The notes under the pieces: model-generated | The model's database searches: none | What the model was told of the DNA's origin: nothing | Seen by the model: only the letters and a program-made list of their open reading frames with translations | Program-made: the position numbers and the translations under genes | Part shown: one piece after another, positions 48,001 through 53,472 of the stretch | How the letters are laid out: each line of letters begins with the position of its first letter | How positions within the stretch are numbered: the first letter of the stretch is position 1 | From: Zelonia costaricensis | Taxonomy: Eukaryota; Euglenozoa; Kinetoplastea; Trypanosomatida; Trypanosomatidae | Length of the DNA: 64,000 nucleotides | Assembly (NCBI GenBank): GCA_030849075.1 | Contig: JASAOO010003502.1 | Coordinates: 17,378-81,377 of the forward strand | Reading direction: 5' to 3'

Positions 48001-50333
48001 GTCGCGGTGGCCATCGACTGCCCCCCTCCCCCACCGTGCCGGTGCGACGCCCGACGTGAGGTGCGACGGCGTTGGCGCTGCCCGTCCTCGAAGAGCGGCG
48101 CGGCGGCCGCGCCGGCGGCAGTGGCAAAAAGGTGGCCCAGCACATCCAGTGCGTGCTCGCCACCCGCGTCGGAGTCGAGCAGCTGACTCAGCCGCAGCGC
48201 CTCCATCGCGGCGGCCCCGGCGCTGCTGTTGAGGCCGTAGTCGTCCCCGTACTCCCCGTCGTCCATCCCCATGGCGCTCGTGACGCTCTCATTGGCGTAG
48301 CTCTCCGCTGCCGCCGGCAACGTCGTGTGGCTGCCGTCGCCGAGTGTGCCGTCGTCGCTGCGCGGCAGCGGGCCTGCGTAGGCGAGGCGCTGCGTGTGGG
48401 CGAGCAGGGCGCGCTCCGCCAGCGCCAGGAACGCGTGCACCCGCTCCAAGAGCGTGCGCTGGTACACGTAGCAGGCTCGCGACGACGCAGGGGCGCTCGC
48501 TGCCGCAACGGTGTTCCACGGCGCGCCGGTGAAGAGCAGCACGTGCAGGGCGTCCACGTGCCAGCTCTGCTGCTCCACCAGCCGCGTCAGCACGTCCAGC
48601 TGCCCGGTTAGCAGGCCGGCGTAGAAACACGTGTGCCGGTCAACCGAGTGCGACAGCGCGCTGCCGTACGAGACGCTGGTGGAGAGGAGGAGCTGCGTAA
48701 CCGCCTCGGCGCGGCCCTCCGCGACGGCGCACAGCAGCACCGGCCCAAGGTCGGGCAGCGCGCGGGAGCTGCGCAGCGACGCGTGGGCCTCGCACGCGTA
48801 GACGAGTCGACACGTAGTTGTCACGACGTACTCGCGCGGCACGATGCTCAGCAGCTGCGAGATGGCAAGCGGGTCCATGACGCGCTGCACGTACCACTCC
48901 ACAAACGCGCTGATGGAGTGCGAGCTTTCCTGCTCGCCGTAGTGCGCGTTGGGGTTGCGCGAGGAGGTCTGCTCCGCCGCGTTGGCGCCACCCGTGAGGG
49001 CCAGGGAGCCCTGCACGTACATCTCGGATGAGAAGGGCGCCGGCTCACGCAACGCCAGCACGCGGGCGGAGAAGGAGAGGATCAACTCGTTGCGCAGCCG
49101 GGACGCCACCTCTGCCGCGGGCAGGGGGAGCTGCAGGTGGCCCCGCAGCCGCCGCACGCGACGTTCCATCCCTTGTACGCGCCGCGACGCGCCGCCTGCG
49201 CCCCCCAGCCCGGGAGACACAGCCGCACCATCGGCGCCGGGTGCGGCGCTGCCGTCCATTCCCGCCTTGCCGAACTGCGTGACCACGCCAGTCATGAACC
49301 CCGCCTTGGCGGTGCTCGTGCTGCTCGACCGCACGCGCCGTCCGCTGGGGCTGCGTGATGGCGCCTGCTGCTGGTGGGAGCTGAGCATCATGGTCGATGA
49401 CGGCGCCTTGCCGTCCACGAGAATCGAGTTGCTGACGCCCTCGACCTGCTCCAGCTTCATCAACACGTAGTACAACTTGTCCAGCCGACTCTGCAGCTTC
49501 TCCTGCTCCGCCGTGTAGTGCCGCTCGGGGGCCCGGCGCTTGTACATGCGCAGCTGGAAGTGAAAAGGCGAGTACCGGTGCTGCTCCGGTGGGAGCAAGG
49601 CAGTCGTCTGCGACCGCGACCCGCTCGACCCCGTCGCTGTCGCCGCCGCCTGCTGCTCAATGTCCTCCTCCAAGGCGTCGTAGTACGCGTGCAGAAGCTG
49701 GTCCTGGTCGCGGCAGAGCACCCCGCGGCGCTGCAGCAGCCGCACCGCCGTCTCAAGCAGGTCGAGCGCCGCGTACAGGGCCTGCTCCCGCGAGACGGCC
49801 GTCACGACTCCCGCGCGGCGCGTGCCGCCGGCCACCGCGCCGCGATGATCCCCGCGCGCGGACGCACCGACGGCGTCCGCGGGGGCAGGAATTGACTGAA
49901 CCACAGCCCGCAGCCAGGCATCGAAGGCCGCCGTCGTGCACGAGCACGGGTTCAGCTTATCGGTGTGTGTCCCGGTGCCTGCACCGGCGCCGGCCGCGGT
50001 GTTTGGCGCGGAGTGGGGCGGGTACGCGACGCGCTCGCCATCCTCCAGCTCCATGAGCAGCTCGGCTGGCACGGGTGGCTGACCGGGCCGCTCGGTGAAA
50101 GCGTAGGCATCGCCCTTGAGGAGTCCGGCAGAGACCTCGGCAACCCGCTCATGGACGAGGTACGTGGCTGCCTCGGCTTGGAGGGCATCGTTGAATGGAC
50201 GAGTGGCTTCGGTCCGCGTTGCGTCCAGCTGCCGCCATGACATGTGCGGCTGCTGCGTCGGCTGCGGTTGGCGCTTCAGGTGCGTTGGCGAGGCGGTCGT
50301 GGATGGCGCCCGGGTAGGGGAGAAGGCCGGCAT
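30078..50333 (-). CDS. Giant 6751-residue ankyrin-repeat protein with possible interrupted SPRY fold
   Basis: One uninterrupted frame of 20.2 kb. Ankyrin-type repeats are dispersed: RIALHAACALGYTEVVQVLL (about 2290), TPLHVALL (about 2464), GETALLLAVRHNNVAVALRL (about 2581), SPLHLAIAFGSEAAALTLLN (about 2726), CTPLHLACERGQLPIVRCLL (about 2830), DTALHLAARRGLALAVEYML (about 2908), FTALQLAATLGLTEVVRFLV (about 3549), PYRLAVRVGNTHITKTLL (about 3747), ETALSLAARIAHVPLLSALV (about 4474) and DTLLHLLVMHDQCQLAEYYL (about 5620). Between about 1248 and 1775, strands such as VYFEAQLSVEYL, IVVGLCDA, LGLLFDPSTTTLRLRVNN and PLILYPAATLALNDRGW read like a SPRY/B30.2 domain broken by disordered inserts (inference). 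The remainder is Ala/Gly/Ser-rich; the C-terminus is basic (AAKKTRR). No membrane span or signal peptide was seen. The ATG at 50333 follows a splice-like AG by about 53 bases; the 47 codons upstream are UTR-like. Ankyrin proteins are usually scaffolds, but the role here is unknown. Confidence 0.9.
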   Translation of the reverse strand: MPAFSPTRAPSTTASPTHLKRQPQPTQQPHMSWRQLDATRTEATRPFNDALQAEAATYLVHERVAEVSAGLLKGDAYAFTERPGQPPVPAELLMELEDGERVAYPPHSAPNTAAGAGAGTGTHTDKLNPCSCTTAAFDAWLRAVVQSIPAPADAVGASARGDHRGAVAGGTRRAGVVTAVSREQALYAALDLLETAVRLLQRRGVLCRDQDQLLHAYYDALEEDIEQQAAATATGSSGSRSQTTALLPPEQHRYSPFHFQLRMYKRRAPERHYTAEQEKLQSRLDKLYYVLMKLEQVEGVSNSILVDGKAPSSTMMLSSHQQQAPSRSPSGRRVRSSSTSTAKAGFMTGVVTQFGKAGMDGSAAPGADGAAVSPGLGGAGGASRRVQGMERRVRRLRGHLQLPLPAAEVASRLRNELILSFSARVLALREPAPFSSEMYVQGSLALTGGANAAEQTSSRNPNAHYGEQESSHSISAFVEWYVQRVMDPLAISQLLSIVPREYVVTTTCRLVYACEAHASLRSSRALPDLGPVLLCAVAEGRAEAVTQLLLSTSVSYGSALSHSVDRHTCFYAGLLTGQLDVLTRLVEQQSWHVDALHVLLFTGAPWNTVAAASAPASSRACYVYQRTLLERVHAFLALAERALLAHTQRLAYAGPLPRSDDGTLGDGSHTTLPAAAESYANESVTSAMGMDDGEYGDDYGLNSSAGAAAMEALRLSQLLDSDAGGEHALDVLGHLFATAAGAAAAPLFEDGQRQRRRTSRRASHRHGGGGGQSMATATASAAAAASARASTAAGGGGLGRGRRDEASDADDDDDSVGSTSGMALGDAPLPFMPRAAPAPPPVFLQGALHRLRLFLAARSATLLFERQQQDLQWAALLGNARGPAGGAAAPASSPAGAAMMKDVRSPVAASAQAGSPRHNPHSPGSAAAGCTREAPFAKASSSASPASFAQVLGHPQHQLDAYNATAVCPLRCHMCPAFTTPKLQRVDAWSYGPLQPTTASVHSVGSGSADLSTSLNHPSGAWRGGGGGSVVLNEAAERPSNAELLSFATQVKALPGLEEEEERRRPSRLLAPGSAGRRHRPVTALLMRADTAIDLSATAWYTHCPAGQTVQIDERERDARSSSASTAYHNSGHLAAGRASSSRGSLRAPRGRRLLVNPWQLCNATGTLVTTLPFRYSASVLLEDVRRAALDAKQRRAQRSLYGGAFADVDDDCGDGLDDAAYANRDGDGAAGAHGQVGARLAPAPITRPGVYFEAQLSVEYLMAVYAADHLGPTAHVNASDLMVLDAGNPLTEAAVHAVCENGIVVGLCDATVAAQANGSTQGPSQPHPVTHLGYARDPDDAVGEWEAGHQDESQDEVEDALSSVVEGAGGGGGRGWSFGVSVTVVAHEELTAPKHLSAFAAARASMAIGASPLTQLSHAMTAPTGTPAPAEEDVIADVYYLALWRHQLNGVYAISAMQEAVARDHGDRGAADGVSGSASENSSTSSSTRKAAMPVYLRMELPRNNSGGSTNGTSSAVPAASNTPSREPRGPGPLSPDPMRLNRSTTMVSTSDDGMAVMAGDSPGGPPMDVHQDGAATPAGAGAAGASGSVNEVWLPTLNIACREDVTRAIAKLRQKQQELRQQQLQAAAQSSAKSRSGAVRHGCKSVTANTAGTASSPAPTAAAASASAAAPGPAEVLPRVRLPVSPTLVLGLLFDPSTTTLRLRVNNFADFEEIQLCPQLRTDRGSSAEVSLAAAVAAAGAAGRSAASITTSVGATHALPLILYPAATLALNDRGWRSWYDHQTREWMRQQQLQQQQHLHGIVGAAGTGSGDGGAGAGLDSEHVSSVPALSTGPPSPMRNAAVPVAGAAPDASSALTGPSISNAVLRFSFDVDELMFAPPLPPPVLGAGDGGGGVHPHGSGNAGTAAATAAAAAARRGPTGQHQGTITRSLSRSPSPQRYFSNPRVKPHVGVHGLTASPAASLALAASTPASTRVALLDSSAKFFQVLAVLTDVALLAATKDSSSSRQQQQQLSTLGTSNSGAGGHVSASGAPDMDDDEVDGSAGGGHGSRGETAGGAATSPSMTMVGSRNRRTRLAIARVQWLLNTPGGGAPATAQPGVGGVGGAPAQGAANTSAGAAAPAAASVALSGATGGADVFYPPLRIYRHSCHAPPQDLYPLPPAEAAAEDGGASASRTPHRLRRCRGHRRIGLGGAVHGQVGGPAGAGAAGGLGGGGVGASSFLFANVYWHDLIPENARLTPLCGALASRQRTMAYVIATHPLTRFCDPIGDEDGGLGGAGVQLRQQQPQQRRIALHAACALGYTEVVQVLLERIPVEELLSYFGLVIEGEARAALQRSYARAYAAFLRNFHLRCLTAPSSQGQQLSSRATPGNSAGGERGGSAAMATSGGGSRSGPATRQNSAGTVSGSALGASTGGAAGAASSSANAPALPYMTNEKQRALLDVSTMYSSARSLYTPLHVALLGVVLDNGEQDDDDGAEDGDALEDVDDETEEGRLVLLQARLSRQTACVTVVLNCLFDLLCVAPAANASAKPQTSAGRPDSGRSRQRGALDGAAGDGHVHARRTSDVGHGLLADALNLQSRAGETALLLAVRHNNVAVALRLLKLGAQPACMDRVTRLLSLELACANRCTPIAEALLQQQPQQLQQYPGLSASSTMLSAGAAAALAAAEVTTPATNAVYATSPVLLNHAGIATALCWCAINNMPDVMQLLLKCDGIDVESGFEGSSPLHLAIAFGSEAAALTLLNGTQPRRTTTAAGGGGAAAAAVRKGRFGSHTGTSRVTSPDPGAAASMLRKEAVSAHTTRTATAAAGDVSRKPLMDVNQQHERTHCTPLHLACERGQLPIVRCLLQNWHAQLNIQAAYTNYTPLLTALANGQQAAALRVLEYSKDELRRGRAVLDLCAIDQHGDTALHLAARRGLALAVEYMLIQFSEGEVSRLAMHHSSLRSSPAYQSATCVVPMHALNKQGKSALLVAIQYEQAETAELLVSTLIDSVVGGDDGVSAVDGTSSATDYGDRSGPQSPGSPLGATMGISAMAAGMSAASSLSALPNSQLGGPLIDGTCMALMQAHKKHLDSVVQLMLSAPPPLFPSTAEFRESVAQAKPQWSDAQQPPSQQPHTRRTTAVRGDSGVLDWRPSLAPTEPAPSSGRTSVTAPEDSKAASQQLQGSGDQQDRRTFVRLLLTRAAGPTISPADALRLLLRGFALPELCIYVSDVAAESAALGVTRGTAMAHAELLIGYLQEHAGSVIAPTQAVPFCRDVWRCLQQWMWRETAAARERALAQRRSRHGGRRAGGASRTFANTSHYGAGASFSTLRGSPGAGRSPQHYVNVEEPSMGWLCRMLLGSGSAVGAMGTAGSSSPARSSPAAQAFPSRSPTATAGAAAALPASPVGVAASVQAAEQYRSALDATLNRKTFSLDVVRMIRLHGRSRGGSRAIDEIQSLVQAHMKAKSNARARRVGRTAAAAAAAATGGGNGSRASVSTSEVSGQTAGDASPLAGGQMSPDAAAALMSASVNTDGRGATTVFSGSSTNDDDEEEVVGNNSLFATPMGFTALQLAATLGLTEVVRFLVDTYELDPLYAPAQGLYSHDPATPLPNPPQPKAFTSSANFFARSSSPIGGAQRDGAQSPAAATPSASPSAGTSSPQQRRQQQKQSDNAAMTYQRDLEAARLRHIVAHAVRAAVGVATQQSVRGDWAAGASATGGARGSVTGAGGSGTGAGGGSGGDGGGGGGADARRSEDGSWFCWTPYRLAVRVGNTHITKTLLQAGGMVARDDRAVTEMTLREMRQAGTSGRLLYADVSAGSSLASEAVSAVSTTPSYSPGSLTPAGCSPRAVVSALPSVRPAAVLVDYKEPAWLDPLERTALQERIVVATSSDSSDVAGGGAGHAATGSSLSETLAMVHLLLKHGAQPNGLFDATGSDAWMLAAAGSGAADIHITGRGRNGSAGYGGGGSSRHVGRRTSTVFGASATGFESLTGISPTTSASHAQPAPPPPPSSTLSATRATVNEAAGHRCVDLLLRFRAPLLGFAPSSRRRPAPQLDVTHVLSPDVKEGGGSGGADDTANEAFNDQLVRHQRRLLYQWRRLPCMRVAAHPAAATAAAGVASVVFTRMPGDGTEDDDDGDSTDDSVDNGGSAVGTASVSVFDQAAMLAARYEEEQRLVYQRMQASSPRSGTSERLHSPSPTQAPGGAARSLLSGSSASLLTFSQTDNIADDRPLATAAVAKAGGRRSGGGPAQLSGRALLSPLASAGPDTAHGASGSQRAETGSSAHGTPAASLRTRLIAALRLCYRVVLLYTCVEYTPQLLLRLVRAFGAVAIPVSARHPPSGDSVATRLLRKTCARLIASSGAAGASSAAETAQQAERSPDGGSGSEETPPGSRRAGGAAPAGATALSQLPMRVLAEPPCMGDPSTDPETRVQVDTCVALVELLRDAARRTPSSAAMKLTASAAAAVSTAQRTAAAAAHALRSVLFQPAADGETALSLAARIAHVPLLSALVQSGAAVTPSSREQAHDGAGTTASQGHERGASAGGGGGIRLHDLSGLPVSCHCSLHTNMADPVVRLLLATRVYYPAHEIGTVRLLLSHMPSEPARRAFLRFVYPNIHPLPALQLAMDNVDVAGDFLTSPDCMNALWTNLLYAHFTRQLDTAVQASAKAWNALLRVVLPGAPAVPIYLVMRAAVRDEAGYDEAPVSPRSSFTPRSSAAVPAALQRLPSVATSVRSTGSTKGRSKSRVVGGSPAAAAASDVSNWAHLVRRTSLFLQLMSMSVAETLMSRTATGAAGGAAPAAATAASQAAAEGGTNAADGAAGALAAATASAAGAARHKPASTHATSSGGRGKGHVGGTAGPGGAAALGTSGEGVSAPSAGAYGLVGTLLWDTIELAVRYDDKDVLRHLLQLRLPDVVLKHISNIQFQQQQQQQSQFGTGTYSTSYATLAGGGPVSSRAMEAVSTAILSNYPSFANVNTASQATAVLDRLQRLLWREALQERHADLLAVAAGSVGTLRYLYTAAPAEVRAQMAPMRYDRVDARSGLPEGMANPASDAAAAAAADPGPSVVTALEDIKGVHIKLAKRSRARATEDAPELDETIASVAVRGSEVDSSLLSPTSIPTVVTAPGSRISSASPRDDKRRGSTPSTAAPSPAAPPRIGKAPEPATPSLVTLLALRTEADGERRRPGQRRASSVDLQDDMSSGDFASPAAMAGRTQRRDTAPPLDLHSPLLRSSTPAPLPGSFTVATSASTDSDTAARRGLSTSTSVETSNLTSPTRGRDRSRRADSSEPQRDSVAAVADAELKFMESIVQNNRRRLAAGEERRRRVTTVTWGLGAVARLVELPPPRPQSRANSSRSFTAAAAGEEGGDTAPGAEEGPANSPRTAARLVSVVAPVLFAADPAVGRDVPSAAASLTTRLAPPAALLGVSDASAGPLPSAPSLMPLLLRPHSPPQPELAAGSANAGVKTPVVAAAAVPALGAGRQPQQETTTGAAQPRRRPNATAVAPSSKARPLRSPQKESSASPAPTPASSEPGSAANAAAPVASPVYFMYLQLDWALHSTRVLRSPRPSSATIDTILFLLDQRAALSVPVLDLFLAGTVAPNAAGAGAGAVAPIAAAHGELALTLRYQTRQHRDTLLHLLVMHDQCQLAEYYLEYCYLWFVTNGLDPEPVGGRPGRFPIDESIEASEEDDASDDASDVYNRDDDNGGASHNERRRGARDSRYGGAVPREYLRCMLRVNAHGLTAFDYAHTPAMLQMLEWYGCVPPTYRPNPRAFQRVVFFDRHGREAYAFTSDTEDDDAPFQHGASDSASRRMTARGQSMSSAPLPRRRRHILRFFPVPRLVLATDRFVSLLDMTGAEVAATASESANALARVTGDSNSSASPHRRHPSGDFLDAQATKNGTLVPTRTPQQEEQLRDRRIAAMINAERRQQQITRRRHLLQERAKAALFEQVAAQSLSHAAIRAGAGGAAGAMGGLAAAGAGGNGGEKRGRPGTLPYLTRAATTHARQQWEAQRHPAYTDVTLFYNALEAQRLSAAAFLTSAGRGRGRGRGQAHGGMGGRGAGRRGGSAVAGGGAGILPILLSEEVSLLHLGLCAFEDELVQLYGELQEGGGGHGSQHDGGHVGGGRDGSGREQRGRHHRGGGGGDGHSDGEDAAPTLSAYSRLLLPPSATGKPAAATATTEPRDGRRHFGDGVGPDAASAGGYTGPSGLASSPLLPRLPLTAAASPSGMLLGRRSRASSNASAGTASLTLSQGRNGPPARRSSTTTTAAPPRLSQLDVIFLLECQQFVVYPLMMPGPDDSAGDADADGADDPLGLESGSDAAARRSATGPRGSVSRADGVTSAMGGGGGGGAALTVSLVGPGTGMGSLPAVIERCTGAGMLDQRRAAAASKQRPAPLTPRGATSGVRTPPSTGNAAPRRTAPARATAPPPTDVPLLRALLARKVADEASAELIDPADHRYDAALLVSLTPMLLSGIGNAGGGAGQRASAAATMRTLAARLADTRWKQFGTRPVLSGTSTDAATTATETVPLLNVPPFVPCDAEPTGRPPFGQHGDERGSVTSVGLAGGAAAAARAPTVMAARLEDWVLRRWPAHWRMGQDAQRQRRATRASRGFDTGDSRRSQTTSLPMALTHREVSTALTVGGRRSSSVLPPTPPPTASDDARRADEDDADDYDDEDEDRAGMTALHSVAPVGGVATAGQQALMRALVKRFTAATGAQLSEQMGLMITPTYDVASVGDAAAVLREVEAKAAAPTAAKKTRR
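41350..43630 (-). other. Main ankyrin-repeat block of the giant protein
   Basis: The densest group of ankyrin repeats (about residues 2235-2995) carries TPLHxA, TALHLAA and related signatures, in places back to back at about 33-residue spacing (for example around 2830, 2866 and 2908) and in places separated by long disordered inserts. Confidence 0.85.
45000..46600 (-). other. Possible SPRY/B30.2 domain split by low-complexity inserts
   Basis: The order of beta-strand-like motifs fits SPRY: an initial YFEAQL strand, VGLCDA, LGYARD, WSFGVSVTV, then VLGLLFDPSTTTLRLRVNN and PLILYPAATLALND. The usual length is about 120-140 residues; here the motifs span over 500 because of inserted Ala/Ser/Gly segments. 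This is an inference from motif order only. Confidence 0.4.
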
Positions 50334-50386
50334 TGTAGCCAGGACACACGCACTCACGCAATCACACAAAGTGCCTGACGGACACA

Positions 50387-50460
50387 CTGAGAAACACGTC
50401 GAAGCGTACGACGGTGAAGACAAGCGGGAGATTGCACGCAGACAGGGGGTGGGGGGGGGG
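50387..50460 (-). promoter_or_regulatory. Predicted trans-splice acceptor for the giant ankyrin gene
   Basis: The minus strand has a C-rich run (about 50460-50445), then CT-rich sequence and AG at 50388-50387 within GTTTCTCAGTG. This leaves a 53-base 5' UTR with no upstream ATG. Confidence 0.5.
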
Positions 50461-52827
50461 ACACACAAACACACACAAAGGAAGCGTCACGACACGTCGA
50501 CTTCGACGGCAACGGTACGAGCCAGACAACGAAATCCGCAGAAGTGCGACAAGAGCACGACGCAGCGATGAACAAAAGGGCAAGAAAAACACGCGTACGC
50601 GCCAGGGGACAAACACGCGACGGGAGCGCAAGTGCGGCGGAGGCGCAGCGAGATGGTACACCTCGGAGCCACAAGGCGGCAGGCGCACGTGCTGCGTCGG
50701 TGAAGTGCCACAGGTCGAAACGGGCGGGACAAGGGGAGGCAATCCGTAACTCGCAGGGCAAGCAGGCTGATTCGGCGACGCCAAAGCCGTAACAAAAGAA
50801 AAAACGATATCAAGTACACACGTGCAGGGACAGCAAGATCAGCACCCTTGCAGCAGCGTGTGCTTCGCCACCACGGCTGAAAAAGGGGGGCTACAGGGCG
50901 CTTGTTCAGAAGATGACGAGGGAGAAGAGAACGGCAGCAGCGCACCAGGGAGCTGGAAGGCGCGGGTGCGGAGAGGGAGGGGGCGACCTGACAACGCGTG
51001 TCACCGCACAAACACACAAACACACACACCACCACGAGACGGGGACCTCCAAAAAAACGAACAACGAAGAAACCAAAAAGAAGAAGCGGAAACAGACGGG
51101 TGCGAAGGGAAGCGTGAAACGGTGCAACAGAAACGACGGCGTTTAACACACCCACGCGCAGACACAGACACACAAGCTTGCAAACCGCAGTGATCGAGCC
51201 TGCACGTGGACGCCCAAATGAGACAGCTGAGAAGGAGACAATTGCGGCCGTCAGCGAGTCGTCAAGCACAGCGGGGAGAGGGAGCCGGGCTCGTCCACGC
51301 GCGCGCAAGCTTCACGCTCGAGGCACGCAGACAGAGTGCGGAGGAGGTGCGGCTCAAGAGAGAGAGCGACAGCGGCACAGCCTGAGGGCGGAATCACAAG
51401 AGGAGAAGTGCAGCGATGGAGAGAGCGCGAGGGAGCGAGCGAGCAGTTCGCGCGGCGGCGAAGGTTTCGTTCTCGTCGAGTGCAACACGGGGTGGCGAGG
51501 GAGGGAGGGGGGAGGCAAACCTGGTGTGGTGCGGCTCGGTGGAGACGCCTCTTGCCGATACACAGAGATAGAGAGAGTGCGTAGAAGGTCTAGGGTTGGG
51601 GTTGTCGAGAAGACGCTGGTTTACATCCATACATGAAGTGCGAACACGCGGAAAGGAAGTGAGGGGGGGTAGGAGGGGGGGTGGGGCAGGAAGTAGGCCC
51701 ACGGTGAAACGAAGGGCTACGCGACAGTAGGAGCAAAAAAGTCGGCCCGTGCAGGCGCGGCAAGAAGCCTCCCTTTTGGCTGCACAGCTGTGCTGTTGAC
51801 CGGTTTGTGTTGGTGGGTGTGTGTATGTGTGTGTGCGACACACACACCGAGAGAGCGCAAGCGGAGGTGCGAGGAGGATGCAGTCACCCGTGCAAGAGGG
51901 AGGCTTGTGGCGCCGAATGAGGCACAGGAGCAATCTGGTAGCCCGCTGCGGTGATGCGCAGGAGAGCGAGAAAGAAGAGTCAGCCCGTCGCCTTGAGCAG
52001 CCGACCACAAAACACAAACACAAAGGCGCCGGAAGGGCACCGGTGATCGACGGCCTTCGGACACGTGTCGACACACTGGAGAACGAGCGCGAGGGGGTTG
52101 CGGCCGTTCACGGACCCGTTGCCGTTGCGTGGGTGTGCAGTGAAAGGTTCACCGCGGGTGGTGGGGGTATTGGGAGGGTGGCAGCAGTGGAAAGCGGGCG
52201 GAAGCAACAAAACGAAAGAGGCGATTAAGATGACGGCGCATTCCAGAGGCTCGCGTGTGGTGTGAGGTGGCTCACATCCACGCGCGACATCGAGCGGCGG
52301 CCTGGATGACTTCCACATGGGGCGCGGCACGCTCTGCCGACTCGTGTTTCCTTCCCTTCCACGGAGGCGCCTAACGTGAGACTTGGACGTTGGCAGGCGC
52401 GGCTGTCACGGGCAGCGAGTCAGCGGCGCCCGCGCCTCTCCCGTCCCCCCAACGTACGGCCGACACAGAGAGATGCTGCGGAGAGGAGAACAGGAAGGAC
52501 CCTCGCGCCAACACAAACGCACGCACGCAGCCTTAGCGCACGCACGTGTGTGCTTTGAGGGGAGGGGAGTGGGGGGAAAGGAGTGACCTCGCTCCTGCAG
52601 GAGGTCAGTGCTCTCCCAACACGTCCATCCACCTCACCGACACCTCGCCGCTTGTCGCTCTTCTTGCGCTTCTCTGGTGTTGCGTGTGTTTGCTCGGGGT
52701 GCTGAACGGTCAACCACCGTCACGGCCGAGGGCCCACCGGGAGGAGAGGGGAGAAGAGGCAGACGGAGTCGAAGCGAAAGAGGCCTGCAACAAGTCAAGG
52801 ATCGAGTCCGCGGGGGGGGGGGGGGGC

Positions 52828-52846
52828 NNNNNNNNNNNNNNNNNNN
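52828..52846. other. Assembly gap (19 N) flanked by poly-G
   Basis: Nineteen undetermined bases sit between a run of about 15 G (52812-52826, then one C) and a run of 10 G (52847-52856). The true length and content are unknown; the gap probably arose from failure to sequence or assemble a long G homopolymer. Confidence 0.95.
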
Positions 52847-53175
52847 GGGGGGGGGGCCCCAGAGCACGTCCCCCCTCCCCCCCCGCCACGGGCAACAGAC
52901 CCTCGGCGCCCCATTCATCGCTTCGCACAGACACCAATACGCACAGACACACACACACACACAAAGCCCGACGAACAGGAAAAGCGAACAGTTCCATACG
53001 CAGACCGACCAACCGAGCTGCGTCGCCACCGGGGCAGGCCAACGCTCCTGGCCCGGTGTCCCCTCCCCCCACCACTCCCCCCGCCGCCGCCGTGACGCAG
53101 CCATACCCGCGAAGACGCATGCACGTGATCGCTTGCCCTGAAGGTGACGCAGCAGTGCGTCGCGGAGGTCGTTGA

Positions 53176-53376
53176 ATCATCTGGGAGGGAACAGGGAAGA
53201 GGAGCGGCCTGTTCTATTGCAAGCGCGCGACGCGGCTGAAGAGGAGGGTGGGGGAGGGGACGGAGAACCACATGGCCTCGGTGCGCCAGCACGCACATGC
53301 CGAGTTCTACACGGTCATGATCGCCGAGTCGACGGAGAAGTTGGACGGCGGACGGGAGCCGCCAGCGGCTTCATAG
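53176..53376 (+). other. Possible small plus-strand reading frame or gene remnant (66 codons)
   Basis: Between a TGA (53173-53175) and a TAG (53374-53376) a plus-strand frame encodes 66 residues including GLFYCKRATRLKRRVGEGTE and HAEFYTVMIAESTEKLDGG. Third codon positions are nearly all G or C, like the real genes here, and the sequence has mixed composition without repeats. An internal ATG (53272) would give 34 residues. No homolog is recognised. It runs opposite to every accepted gene and lies within the likely 3' UTR of RPN9, so it may be chance, a remnant, or an effect of the nearby gap. Confidence 0.2.
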
Positions 53377-53472
53377 CCGCACCAGCATCGCGATGCTGCC
53401 GCTCGTCTTCTCCTTGTCTCTCACTCCTCTTCCTTCTCCCTCGTGCCCGGTCCGCGGACACGCGTCGCGCCT

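Larger units (their letters stand above)
50334..53472. other. 3.1 kb intergenic region with an assembly gap
   Basis: This is the longest gene-free stretch. Frames on both strands are Arg/Cys/Ser-rich and unconvincing, apart from a short plus-strand frame at 53176-53376 described separately. CA/TG repeats occur near 51003-51030, 51800-51850 and 52930-52970. A run of N lies at 52828-52846 between G runs. On the sense strand it holds the 3' UTR of RPN9 and the 5' UTR of the ankyrin gene. Confidence 0.55.

Noticed and set aside
50487..51308. Minus-strand frame of 273 codons upstream of the ankyrin gene
   Set aside because: Cys/Val/Leu-rich read-through of TG/CA repeats with no plausible start or domain.
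53173..53175. In-frame TGA as a selenocysteine codon joining two plus-strand frames
   Set aside because: There is no SECIS-like structure to point to. The upstream frame is Pro/Arg-rich read-through across an N gap, and the downstream piece is unidentified.
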